The notes below the pieces were generated by a model. The model was not told the origin of the DNA and did not search any database. It worked only from the letters and a program-made list of their open reading frames with translations. This document shows, one piece after another, positions 13,480 through 26,782 of a stretch of DNA of 64,000 bases. The DNA lies in the NCBI RefSeq assembly GCF_910589235.1, contig NC_060962.1:4794232-4858231 (forward strand), written 5' to 3'. The number at the start of each line of letters is the position of its first letter. Positions within the stretch are counted from its first letter, which is position 1. The stretch comes from Vespa crabro (lineage: Eukaryota; Arthropoda; Insecta; Hymenoptera; Vespidae). The position numbers and the translations under genes were made by a program.

Positions 13480-15330
13480 ACTAAATATTATATTTCTAAT
13501 GTTACTCGAATCGTTTCAAAATATTTACGATGTAGATACCATTGCTGTTCCAGTTTGTACTGAAGACAGAGTTCTTCTGCTAAATTTCTCAAAGAGCTAT
13601 GGTGTTGTACTTTTTCTTTACTTTTCCTGCTTTATTTTCACATTATCAATATTTTTCTCGTTTTTTAACGATACTCTGATCAATAATTTTACATTGATTA
13701 TTGTAATCGATCGATATCTTATATATATATACATATAGATATTCCTTACAAATATATAATCACACTTTTAATCTTATCTTGTATTAATTGATCTTAAACT
13801 TTTTAGATTTTGCAGGAATTTCACGAACTAGAATAGCAAAACATTAAAGTAGAATCGGTATTAACGCATCATTCTTCATGATCCTGAGTTTAAAGGATGC
13901 TCATCGAGTAAAAGATTATGTAACGATACATCCAATAAATAAATTTCCTTTTAAAATATTTCCTTAATAATTTAAAAAGGAAGAAAAAGCATAATCTACA
14001 AATCTATAATGTGAACAGAAGCTTGGACTTTTTCAAAAATTTATGTATATATAAATAGATATATGTATGTGTAAGAAAATCCAGTTTATTACAAAAGTTT
14101 ATTACAAATCCATTTCTTGAATTTTATATAAGTTTTATAGATAATAATTTATATAGATATTTATATAAATTTTCATGTTCGAAGATATATGTCAACGTTT
14201 CTGTGATAGCTTTTTTATTTCTACCGCTATGTACATTCAATTTACTTCACTATGCATATATTAAGTATTATATCGCTTTATAAATGTACATATATTATTT
14301 CAGCTTCTTTTTCTTTTTCTCGAAAGTCGAACATTTCCAATAATACCCGATTTTTACCGAATCATGATACACATTACTTCTATTATAAATTACCTAATAT
14401 TCAATATTTATAGATAAAAATTCGACAAAGTATAATTTTTTTTAAATATTTATAAAACAGATGTATTCATATACGTAAAGATATACACGCAAATATATGC
14501 ATAGATCCTTCAAATTATTCATTTTATTAATTACTCATTAATTCACGCGTAATATAGAAACAAAGATGATTTACGTACGCGTGATACATACGTATGTTTA
14601 TTTTACGTTTCTATATCTTTAGAAAATGTAATTATTTCATTAGAAAATTGTTGTCTATATTTAAAATTCGAATTAATTACGTTTGACATACTTTGTACAT
14701 TCCTATATATTTATATTATATATTTTAATTATTTTTAATTGAATAAATTAATATTTGAATTGACTCACGATGTACAAACCCGCGACTTTGCTTCCTTACT
14801 GGTGGTCTCTTTGCCGTCTTGGACGAGATAACAAGTGTAAACGGTGTTTCGTCGTTCGGCATAATTACAGGTAATTAGCATATATTTTCTAACGTACACC
14901 CTCTTCCAATATGTCAATGGATAGCTCAAAGCATAATTCTTAAGAGGCCGCGTTCGCAAGTTGGCACGTCGTTACGTTCGAAAGGTATTCTCGAGAATGA
15001 AATCGATCTCTCATAGATCATCTCAAGGAACTATTATGTTGTGTGTTTTCTTTTATTTCCTAGCTTTATTTTCATAACATCGTTAGTCCTCTCGCTTTTA
15101 AACTACGTCCTAATCAATAATTTTGTGTTTATAATTGTTATCGATCGATATCTTTTACTACATTCAATTTTCATATATACTCATATATGTACACACACAT
15201 ACACATACACATACCTATTCCATACACGCTTATCTATATATATATACACTTTTCATCTTATCCTATTTAATATGATCTCATATTTTTCAGATTTCCAAGA
15301 ATTCTATGAGCTATAATAACATGTCTGTTT
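13480..15330. repeat. Pair of diverged duplicated segments
   Basis: Segment 13,590-13,860 and segment 15,035-15,330 align over most of their length. Shared blocks are 'gctttattttca', 'atcaataatttt', 'atcgatcgatatctt', 'ttcatcttatc'/'ttaatcttatc', and an acceptor-like stretch followed by 'gaatttcacgaacta'/'gaattctatgagcta'. The intervening sequence differs. Both contain similar short frames with the residues INNF..IIVIDRYL, which stop quickly. Probably an old tandem duplication whose original content has decayed. Confidence 0.6.
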
Positions 15331-17905
15331 TGTATGCGTACTTTTTCTTCGTATACGTACAGGTATGTTTATCTTTTTTTATTAATATAGCGCGAGGCTT
15401 AATAGAGAGAGATAGGTAATATAGGTATACGCAGTATATGAGTATATTTCCAGGAAGTTCTCCAGTCAAAAGCAAAACAAAAACAATCGAGCGATTGAAG
15501 TCTCTCAAGGATTGGAAAGAGATCTTCATTCCTTTACAGTATTTCAGCGAGTACAAACCTACGAAAGCGTTGGTTAATATCGATTTAATTACGTATTTTA
15601 TTAGCGAACATTTTCATTCTAATTTTATCATAATTAATTTAATATTATAAGAAATTTATTATTACAGAAAATAGTATAAAAATATGTATAATTTTTAAGT
15701 TATTCATCATCGAATTTACTCCTCTCTAGTCATTGTTTTATTTTAGAAAATTTATTTGATTTTTATTAATAATTGATTTATTACCTTCAAATGATAAGAA
15801 CGTGAGTAATTTTTCAGATATTTGATAATGAGCAAATTGATATTGACAAAAAATAATATAAAGTTAAAGCGGAGCTATACTAAATAATATAATTATATAC
15901 AATTAACTCTGAATAATTTCATATTATACATTATTTACAAATTACAAAAGTATATTAGTAAATGCTTATTTTTTTTTTTTTTAATTTCCTAATTGCATAT
16001 TAATTTATAAGAGTATAATTATGCTTTATTTTTTACGCTTCTAATTCTATGCTTAACTTATTTTTAAGATTAGTTTAAAAACGAAAGTACAAATTGGTCA
16101 ATTATCTACCATCTAATAATTAAGATAATTAAAATATATATTGGATATATATTGGGTTTATATACTGGAACGTATATTTGGGTTTATATATTGGATATAT
16201 TGGACGAATTCATAAATTAGTGCCATTAGTTATAAAACGTTAGTTATATATTTTCTTATGAATTAACACAATATTTTTTTCATATTTCATATTACTCTAT
16301 TTAACTTTTAAATGTCCAACTTTAGATTTATCGATAATATAATATCGTATGTTAATGATTATAACATACATATGTATGTACCTTGTAGGACGTACAAATT
16401 ACGTCAATTCAGTGTATAAAGATAATTTCGTAGAATTTTTTAAAGATATTTCTAAGATAATTAATAAAAAAGTTTTATCGGATAGGTTAGGGCAAAGTCG
16501 CCATTGATGAATCCTCAATCGACTGATCGGCTCGAAGGTTGGTTCATTAAATGCCATTAATTTATATGTTATTTTAGGTTGTGGATCTCCACGTACATAG
16601 CAATCTCCATGTAGTAAGAATTGAATAAACATTATTATTTTCGCTATAAAATATATCTCATGTATCATTTTTTTCTATGGTATGCGTTCTATCGCAAGTA
16701 ATATCAAACTAAATGGCTGCTTAAACAGAATAATTTAATAACAGAAATTGTTTATTATATTTGCGAATATTCAAGTATTAATTCATTTTATTCAATAAAA
16801 AGTAGATTAAATTTAGATAATAAATCAATGATTTTATAAATAATAGCAACGAAAGAGAAATGGGTCTTGCATTCAAGATCATCTATAAGTATATTTCATT
16901 ATAAGCTATTATTAATTTAAAGAAATATTTATATATACGATAATAATAAGAAATATTTTAGTTATATAGTATTATAAAAGTAATTTTGCATTTGAATTTT
17001 CTCTTGAATGTAATTTTTGAATTTAACGTTAGATAATTCGTTTATTTACAATATCATCATCGTATATTCTGTTCATGTTACATATTGTGACGTTTGTTGT
17101 TTCCAAGTTTAAATTTCTATCGGATTATAATAATTATTTCATTAATACTCATGATTAAAAACTGCAATTGTAAAATAAATAGGAAAATAAAAAGATACAG
17201 ATATTAAAATCAAAATGTTGACCATGAAACATTTCCGGATTTAATAAGTTTGAGATTTAAATTTATCGAATTATTAAATTAAAATTGTTTTATATTTAAC
17301 ATATGTTACGAAATATGTAATGTTTAAACAAATAAATTATTGTTTAAATATTAATTTATTATACTTCATATACATTATGTATTGTTTAAATAATTATAAA
17401 AAAAATGATATAAATTAAGGGAACTGAGATTTGTGTATTGGCCGAAATACGAAAGATAACCTATTCGACAATTGTCAAAATCATATGAGAGAATTCGGGC
17501 GGAAATTTGTTTTGGATGCATTAAATATATATAATGTTATGATAAATTAATATTTTTTAATGTTTTAATAATATACAATTTTGATAATATCATTATTATT
17601 AAATATGAGGTTCTGTTTATAACGTCAATTAGATATAATTATATACTCAACGGATTATTCTTACTTCTCCAGAAAGTGATTGTAATAAGAGCTGTATATT
17701 TACGATGTTGATCATGTTGTCTAAATGAATATGTTATGAAAAATGTTTATTTGAATTATTAAAAAAATTACGTGTAATACGAACTCGGTCGATAAATAGT
17801 AACATAATCACAAACTCTTACAAGATACCAAAACGAAGCAAATACATATTATTGTGATAACATAGTTTATCTACATTCTTCACTTATTTATCTAAATAAT
17901 TAAAA
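13866..17905. other. AT-rich intergenic sequence
   Basis: Apart from the duplicated segment ending near 15,330 and exon-like pieces at 14,765-14,870 and 15,292-15,600, I see only AT-rich sequence with short frames. A minus-strand frame at 16,399-16,668 begins with hydrophobic residues but has no recognisable domain. Confidence 0.5.
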
Positions 17906-20352
17906 ATGGTAGAAAAAAGATGTGCCGCCAAAATGTGTTTTAATAGTACACGGGATGTACCTCAAATACAGTTCTTCACATTTCCTACAAAACAAGAATA
18001 GTAAGCTTATTACCTAACCTCTTAATTCAATGACATTACTTTTCTCTTATTTTATTGTTATATATATATTACAATGAAATCGTATATTAAATAGTGCTCG
18101 CGTTTGGGCAGAAGCATGTGGTATACCAGAATTAATTCATAAAAATAAGACTTCTCTTAAGAGATATGTACTCTGTGGTGAACATTTTGAAGATCATTGG
18201 TTTATGGATCCTGAATGTAAGACTGCATTTATTAAAACTGAAGTACCTATACCCACAATATTTAAGAATAATTTGAAAGAATGTATATCACGGCAAACTA
18301 ATGCTTCAATTGACACAAATATTTCGAAAAAAGAAAATCCTATGACAAGTTTAAAGGATAATGTTACAAATATTGCAGAAGAAATTAAACAGTCGAATAT
18401 AATTCTGTCAGTGGAAGATAACAAATCTTTATGTCCTGTGTCACTGGTATATAAAAACAATCGTATAGAAATATTACTCTAATAATGTTTTAATTTTAAT
18501 TCAATATTGTTTATATATTGTAGATAAATGATATTGTGGGTAATGTCGAAGATAGTACAATATCTATAGCCACAGAATCACAGAATGACAATACTCTACA
18601 AGAAGAAGTAGAAGAATTGTGTCGCCTTTGTGCATTGCCTACATCAAGTAATATGCTTCGTTCTATTTATGATGATAATATAGATAATAAAATTAATACA
18701 ATCTTACCACTTCAAGTAAGCAAATGCAAGATCATTTGTATGTAGAATTTTATTTATGTACCAAGATATTTTTGGATACTTCAAATTTAATTTTTTTTTA
18801 GTTAGAAGTACATAAATATGATGGTTTACCTCAAGAGATTTGTCACTTATGCGCACATAAAGTCACATTATGTTATGATCTTATCCAACAATTTCTCGAT
18901 GCAAATTCTAAGTTATTAATGCATAGAAATGAAAGAGAGGAGGTTGAACAAGCTGAAGATAACTTATTTTCAGCTACACTATCTGAAGGATCGCTGGTAA
19001 TAATAATAATAAAAAAAGAATTAAAAAACAAAAATTTCGGATTTTCTAGAAATATTATAATTTAATCCTAACTCTTAGTTTTCAGGAGCAGGACCTATAC
19101 GTGATAATGCTCATTCAGATCATGATAATTATCAAAATTTAGAAAAAAGTTATCATGCATATGCTCCAACACACAAAAATAAATCCGATATTAAAGATGA
19201 AAGAGAAGTTAAAAATAATTCTGCACATTATACAGAGTAACATTTTTAACAATATTTTTTAATAATATTTTTAGAATTATTTCATATTATTATATTATAA
19301 TATTATGTTATAATCTTTTTAGGCATTCATACAATTTACCTCTGAAAAATATTCCTGAAAGGACAAATATGTTACATCAATTAGATGAAATAAAGATTGA
19401 AAATAAAAATAAATACTTAAATATTGATAATTCATCAAATGATATACATCATAATATTATTAAGAAAAAAATAGATAATAAACTTAAGTATAGTTGCAAA
19501 ACTTGTAATAAAATGTATAATACCAATTCTGAATTATGTAGACATAATGAAACACATAGAGAAGAGAACAAATTTTATTGTGCACATTGTCCAAAAAGTT
19601 TTCGTGTCAAATCATTATTAAAGCAACACATGTGTTCACACTCTGGCATTAGACCATATGTTTGTGATATATGTGGGGCAAGTTATAATAGACGTGGGAA
19701 TATGGGTCAACATAGAAAAACACACTTTGTTATTGAAAATGGAGAGCCACGTTTAGTCAAAGAAGGTATCAGATGTAGTATTTGTAGAAAAAAAGTAAAA
19801 TCTCTTCTTATGTTGAAATATCATCTTGCAAAACACAGTGGTGAAAAGAAAGCGTATGTGTGTACTGTCTGTGGAAAATGTTTTAGTACAGGAAGTCAAT
19901 TAAAGGTACATCAATTTCTTCATACTGGAGAAAGACCATATACCTGCTCTGTATGTGGCAAAGGTTTTCGAACAGAAGCAATCATGAAGCAGCATTATTT
20001 GGCTCTTCATACAAATGACTATCCACATGAATGTCCATTTTGTGACAGGAAATTTAAGCGTCTACAATCATTAATTGTACATAAAAGGACTCATACTGGA
20101 GAGCGGCCTTATCCCTGTCCAATATGTGGTCGTGCATTTGCTCAAAAAGGAGATATGATGAAACATACGAAGATTCATAATCCAAATGCAGATAATAAGC
20201 GCATTAAAAATGAGAATAGTTATCTTGAAATGCAAGTTATTGAAGATAACAAAATTCAAATTGGATCATCAATATCAGAAGAAATAACGATATTTGAGAT
20301 AGAAGATGATGGACTGTCGAATGAGTTTAATCAAGCAAATTTAAACAAGTAG
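17906..20352 (+). CDS. THAP-ZAD-C2H2 zinc-finger protein
   Basis: Probable DNA-binding transcription regulator of 673 residues. Exons: 17,906-18,000; 18,095-18,446; 18,524-18,715; 18,802-18,996; 19,079-19,236; 19,323-20,352; all phases join. Residues 1-90 form a THAP domain: the Cys pair CAAKMC, FFTFP, the conserved Trp, CGEHF, and a terminal PIPTIF close to the usual AVPTIF. Residues about 180-255 form a ZAD: CRLC, then CHLC. After an acidic/basic linker come eight C2H2 fingers (about 387-616), several with TGE(R/K)P-type linkers. THAP and ZAD zinc-binding modules each usually occupy the N-terminus of separate proteins, so finding both in one reading frame is unusual. If intron 2 is retained, translation stops at 18,482, giving a THAP-only product. 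Start chosen as the ATG that puts the THAP Cys pair at the N-terminus. Specific targets are unknown. Confidence 0.88.
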
Positions 20353-20386
20353 CAATACTCTTGGTAATGTAGTATCCATTAGATTT

Positions 20387-20392
20387 AATAAA
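20387..20392 (+). terminator. Polyadenylation signal of the THAP-ZAD gene
   Basis: AATAAA 35 bases after the stop codon. Confidence 0.6.
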
Positions 20393-20620
20393 TGAACGTG
20401 TATATTAGAACAAAAATGAAGAGACGAAATCGTGATGACATATTCTTTCATCTATCATTTAATCTAATTTCATATGAAATTAAAAAAAAATCTCTAATTC
20501 AATATAATTATTAAAAATGTATAATAATGTAATATTAATTATATATAATATATCTCTCATATATTCTTTCTTATGTATAGAATATTTAATTTCATATTAA
20601 ATCTTTTTTCCAAATAACGC

Positions 20621-20673
<53 letters not shown>

Positions 20674-22127
20674 CTTACTATTTTATAGAAAATTTCGTTA
20701 TATAACAATTTTTAAATATTTTCTGAAGTCTTTTCTCTCGAATTCAGATTATTTTGGAAAATTCGTTTATTATAATTTACATTATTATTTATTTGTGTAC
20801 ATTGGTACATTACTACAATTCGTATAAAATTATATGAATATTTGACAAAAAAAACAAAAAAAAAAAAAAAGAAAGAAAGAAAGAAAAGAGAATAAAAATG
20901 TGCTTTTTAATGATAATCCATTAAAATTTTCATAATCAATTCCATATATATCATATGTCACACACATGATTTAAATATAAATAACAAAATTCTATTACTG
21001 TCCCGATCAAAATCTATGTACAAAATGCATAGGTCTTGGGATATTGAAAAAATGGATATCACGGAAATTTGGTATGCTAAAATAACAGAATACAATATTT
21101 GACAAAGGATCAAGATATCTCTTTAATACTAATGAGAATAATATATAATGTTTTAATATTGAATATAGTAATATAATGTAAATTGTACAACCATCCTAAT
21201 ATATATTTATATGATAAGGCTTATGTCACATGAAACGGCGATTATATCTTTTAAAAAAGAAATTACGTTTACTAATTCTAAAACTGCTTGTATATAAGTA
21301 TGATTGAAATACAATATATCAATCTCTCATTAAACTTACTTCTAAATATAATTAATTATTGGTGGTAAATACTATTCATATAGTATACTAGTTCTTTTTT
21401 CTTTTTATAAATTTAGAATCGTTTACCTACGTACGTAGTAGGAAAACTTTTGGAATGACTCTTTTTTTTCTTTTTTTTCTTTTTTTTTTTTTCTTTTTGT
21501 ATTTGATCGTATCATTTATAATTTATTTTTCAATGATTGAGTCATTTATAACGGACGCATAAGAATACATATATACAATTCACATATAACAAAAAGCGAA
21601 GTATATATTATAAAATGAAATATCTTGAGTTCATTCCTTTATTATAATTAATTTTTGATAAGAAATAAATTAACATAATGATGTTCTCGATTTTGTACAA
21701 GAGCAAAAGATATAAAATTAATTAAAATTTATACAAATAGTATCTGAAAAATAAAATGAAAAAGTAGGAGAAAATAAATAAAACAAAACGTTAAACTTCT
21801 ACTTGCAAAATTCATTTATTTTGCTCTACCAATGCAGTCAGAATTTCGAGAGAACAAAATTTTATTGATTCGTCCTGTACAGTGTACATCTCTTTGGGAT
21901 TTTTTTAATAATATTCAATAAATGTTATATATATATAAAGTCCAATGAATCTTTTTTAAATTTGATGCACAGTTTTTTCGCCCTCGTCATGTCATGGATA
22001 AATATGTTTATCGGAACACTGAAATGGTAATAGTAACTACAACCGTCTTGTAACAAAAAGAATGTAATAATCTGTTGAAGCAAGGTAATACGATTTGCAT
22101 TTTATTTTCGCAAGAATCTCTCTATCC

Positions 22128-22171
<44 letters not shown>

Positions 22172-22358
22172 CTGTTTTTCTCTTGTGAAAAAATCTTTAT
22201 CTATGACAATCGGGTAAAATGTGTATCGAGTAAGTCCTTACGTTCTCTCCTACGATTACATCCATGTATTACATAATAAAGTATTAGCCAATGAGAATTA
22301 AAAATAATAATTACTAAATAATACAAAATTATTATCATTATCATTATCATTATTATTA

Positions 22359-22361
<3 letters not shown>

Positions 22362-22440
<79 letters not shown>
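22362..22440. repeat. ATT trinucleotide array
   Basis: About 80 bases of nearly pure ATT units; the complementary frame gives poly-Asn. Confidence 0.95.
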
Positions 22441-25021
22441 TATCATAAGCATTCTTATATCTTCGGTGGTTTTAAAACGATTTATTTTATAATTATGTAT
22501 ATTTTCCCCCCAAAAATTGATGAGAGATAGATCTTACGGATTATTGGACGAAAGTGCAGTTGTCAGGTTCATGAACCTATACATAAATCTTTCATCTCAA
22601 ATCTTATCTCTCTTTTGTGCAATTACGAAACTGCCAAGTGCACACATTGAAATTTGTAGAAGAGAGAATTAATAAACTCTTCAAAATAATTAAGAGACGA
22701 ACGTAGAACGACGACGAGCACGTTTCAAAAGGGGACGCGCGTAACGTCACAAAGACGCAGAATACATAATTTGGCGGTAAATTCAAACGACAAATAATAA
22801 ATAACGGCAGTGTGTAATGCCGATCGCACCTTTTTTGTTTATCTTTTCTTTTTTTTTTCTTTTTTTCTATTTTCTTTTTTCCCCTCACAGATTACATCTT
22901 TCTCTTTTCTGATGATATTATTAAACAATGCATTACTATCCAAAAGAATAATTCTCAAATTACGCTTAATGACATTGCGACTTCAATCTTATAACGTACG
23001 TGTAAAAAAAAAAAGAAAAAAAAAAGAAGAAAAAGAAAAAAAAAGAAAAAAAAATAGTAAATGAACATTCGAATTTATCTGGCTTGATACTTTTCAAACT
23101 TATTCTTTGAACTTAAAAAACACATTTATTTGTAGAATATTAGTAGGAAACAGTCTGACACACATTTCAAGTGAAATATTCGATACAGTTAAATAATCAG
23201 CTTAATATTATTGAAATTTCGTAGGGAGATGTTGCAACATGCTCCGTGATAATCCGACCATTGACGCAATATTAATATGGATGATATGGGTGATGATTTT
23301 AGGCGATGTCGTGAAAGTCAGTCAAGAGAAACTCAGAGCACGTTATAGTATCTCCCTCATAAGTATTTTTTAAGAATGGCAGTAAAGCGGTTGACACAAT
23401 TAACGACAGTTTAATTAATCGATCGGCATCGACTTATGACGAAATTGAAATAATTGTCTTATATCAAAAAGAATACGTGTACACTGTTTGAAACATAATT
23501 ATCCACTAAAATATAGGATCAAAATATATCACCACATGGCTTCTTTATCGATTAAAATAACGTTGGAATTTAGTCTGGAATATTAGAAAACATGCAGTTG
23601 ACGTATATAATAAATTCCATCCTTGATTTTTTTTTCAACACTCAATCTATCGATCCTTACATCTACGATTTCCACCATGGTATATTTCCCATAGATCTTC
23701 GTCGATATTATATTTCAATAGTTTTTTTTAACACATTAGATGTTTGTGTTGTTCAAGGATCGTTAATACGAATATACAATCATAATACCAAAAATTCACA
23801 TTACACGTTTTATAAGAAATATTCCTATTAAAAACTTCTGACGTGATTGAGAATGAACGACGATTGGAATGATTTAAATTGAAATGTGATTATCTTTTTG
23901 TATTATTGCCTCGATTAAATCTTGGTCTTTTGGCCCAACGAAAAGAATTTTTCAGATTTGCCTTCTTTTTTTCTTGTCTTTTCATCGACATTTTGTTTGC
24001 TTTCTTTTCTTTTTTTTTTCTTTTTCTTTTTTCGAGTTTCTCATATATCCAATGGTAGTTGTGGTAATCATTTAGAATATTTAACCATCGCGGCAAAGAT
24101 ATCTGATAAATAAAATATGCGAGGTTTGTATCATCGAATAACCAGGACATAAACAGACTTCGTTCGTTTATAAATTTTAACAGGCAAGATCATTCATATT
24201 TCTTAAAATTCCTATAAACGAACGAGAAGAGCATTCATTTGTTGTGTAGTTCCGCATTAAACATTCTGACTATAATGTTCACTTACACATATGTAATACG
24301 CATGAAAACAAATCGACTTCCACATCATGCTCTCAATGTCATGTTTTTTTTTTACAGATCATTAGAAAATTCCCTATCGTAGTCGCCGGCAAGATATAAA
24401 TGAAAGAATTATATTTATGTATACATATACATACATATATATATATATATATGTGTGTATATATAAAAAGGACACAAAAATGTTGACTCCTTACAGCCTA
24501 TGCTCTTTTCAATTCTCACAGTGACTTGAATCGGACATATTGTTATATTTCATCTCGATAACATTAATATAGTCATAATAATAATAATAATTAAAAAAAA
24601 ATCATAATCATAATAGTTAGAATATTACCACTACTATTACTACCAATAATAATAATAATCATACTCATAATAATAATAATAATAGTAATAATAGTTACAA
24701 TATTACAACTACTAATAATATAATAATAATAATAGTAATATAGTTTTCCAATATGGATAGTCGTTTTCGGAGGCAGTCTTCATATACGGGTAATGAATCG
24801 ATTTGTCTCCTATGTCTATTAATATCGTTAAATCACAGTCAATTTTGTGAAAACTGGATAAACTGGATAAATAAATGAATAAATGAAGAATTTGCCTAAT
24901 CATGAAAATCAACTGGATCTTGTTAGACATGAATCTCTTTTGTTATATGCACGAAACATGTGCGTGTTTTTTAAACGTTTGAAAATGTAATGATTTTTTT
25001 TTTCTTTCTTTTTTTCCATAG

Positions 25022-25209
25022 AAATAGAAAATACCCATGACTGGACAGATATGTTCATCTTCGAATTGAATGACTTTCCAGGGCCATTTAATCAGTCATC
25101 GTTGTATAGTCATATAATAAGTGATGCTATTTACAACTGTATGATTAGTGTTAGTTTACTGAACGTCATTATATGTGTATCAGTATGTCAGCATATAATC
25201 ATTAAATAG
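25022..25209 (+). CDS. Possible 3'-terminal exon of an unidentified gene
   Basis: A long pyrimidine tract ending in CCATAG at 25,021 is followed by 62 open codons ending in TAG. The first half has non-AT-biased codons (residues THDWTDMFIFELNDFPGPF); the end is hydrophobic with two Cys. No upstream coding exon could be joined confidently and no family is recognised. It may be chance. Confidence 0.2.
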
Positions 25210-25522
25210 AAAATTGTTTTATTTAGTGGAATGAAGTAATTGACGCATCCAGCACTTTAGTAAATTAAAATCGTAGTCTTAAGTCGTGTATACGTATATT
25301 TTCTTATTAATATACTTAAGTCCAAGGGCAAGCTGAGAGTCAGTCTTCTTCTAAAAAAAAAAAAAAAGAAAATATAAAAAATAAACTAAAATAAAATAAA
25401 AAAAATGTTTTCATTAGGTTCAATAATTTCTTGCTTTACAAGATCTTTTCTTAGAATGTAGTTTAATCATGAATTAGAGTAGAGATTTGATTGGAGTCAC
25501 AGATGTAAGAGCAATCGATTTA

Positions 25523-25555
<33 letters not shown>

Positions 25556-26165
25556 AAAAAAAAAGAAAAAAAAGGAAAAAAAAAAGAAAAAAAAGGAAAA
25601 AAAAAAGAAAAAAAAAATGAAAATAGAAAAAATCCTCTAACAATACCGGCGAATTTCTAATGAAAATTACTTTTCTTCAAAAAATATTTTTGATATGTTT
25701 ATGGATATTATAATAAGTTTTCGTTCAAAGATAGAAAAGAAAAAAAAAATTGGAAATATGTAATAAAATGTTGCACATAAAATCTATCGCAAGTTACAGC
25801 TTGTCCATGTGCAGTCTAAATTTATGATTCAAAGTTCACTGTGTTTTTCATTTTGCAGGATTAAGTACATTGTATGCAAGAAATATATTGCATTGTTATA
25901 TAATCTAAAGCCAGCGACTGTTCGAGGTATTACCAATTCAGTCTTACAATGATTCTTAATCCAAATGTTATAGTGATTGCAGAAAAAAAAAAAAAAAACA
26001 TTAACCAGATATTTCAACATTACATTCATTCATTAATCACTGGAAAATATTCTGAAGTGACGAATTCATTCATTTGGCACAGAATACATATTACAGTACA
26101 TTCCAACTATCGTGAAATATCTTATTCTATGAGCTGCGTGTCATGACATTTTGTTTAGGCAAAAA

Positions 26166-26209
<44 letters not shown>

Positions 26210-26211
26210 TA

Positions 26212-26266
<55 letters not shown>

Positions 26267-26782
26267 AGAAGATTGAATGTGTGTCATAATTTGTTAAAAA
26301 ATAAAACAAAGTAGTCATAAACCAAATACAATGGATTGCATATTCGATTACCTTTAGGCCGCTTGAAACAAAACAGTTGAATACATAAAATATTACAAAT
26401 AAATAATGAAAATAATTAGTTTTACATCCATATGGATACCAATATTACAAATATATTATATGAATCATATTCTGAAATAAAGTAATTAAATGTTTAAATT
26501 ATTTTGTTTTTGAACATTTATAGATTATAATAAAAAGAATAAATCAATATATTTGAAAGATAATCGAATTTGAAATGCACTGTAAGACTTCACATTTTTT
26601 TCTTGCTCCACTTATCAAAGAAATGATGTTTCTATGACTTCTATTCTTAAATTAACATCTTATATTTTAAACATCATACGATTTATGTAAGATGTAGGGA
26701 GCCAACTTTTCAGTTTATACCTGCAGATAAGTACTGGGAAATGGGGTTATGTATGGACTTCTTAAAATGTGTAAGAACAAGA

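Larger units (their letters stand above)
20393..26782. other. Intergenic AT-rich region with simple repeats
   Basis: Contains a poly-A run of about 44 bases at 20,625-20,668, a CT array at 22,138-22,166, an ATT array of roughly 26 units at 22,362-22,440, A-rich tracts at 25,523-25,618 and an AT array at 26,175-26,262. Two exon-like pieces on the plus strand (24,358-24,399 and 25,022-25,209) are listed separately. No other gene is seen. Confidence 0.6.

Noticed and set aside
16399..16668. 89-codon minus-strand frame with hydrophobic N-terminus
   Set aside because: No recognised domain, the end is AT-driven, and there are no supporting exons.
17906..18446. THAP domain as a sign of a P-element transposase
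   Set aside because: The domain is spliced in phase to a ZAD and C2H2 fingers, and no transposase sequence or terminal repeats are seen.
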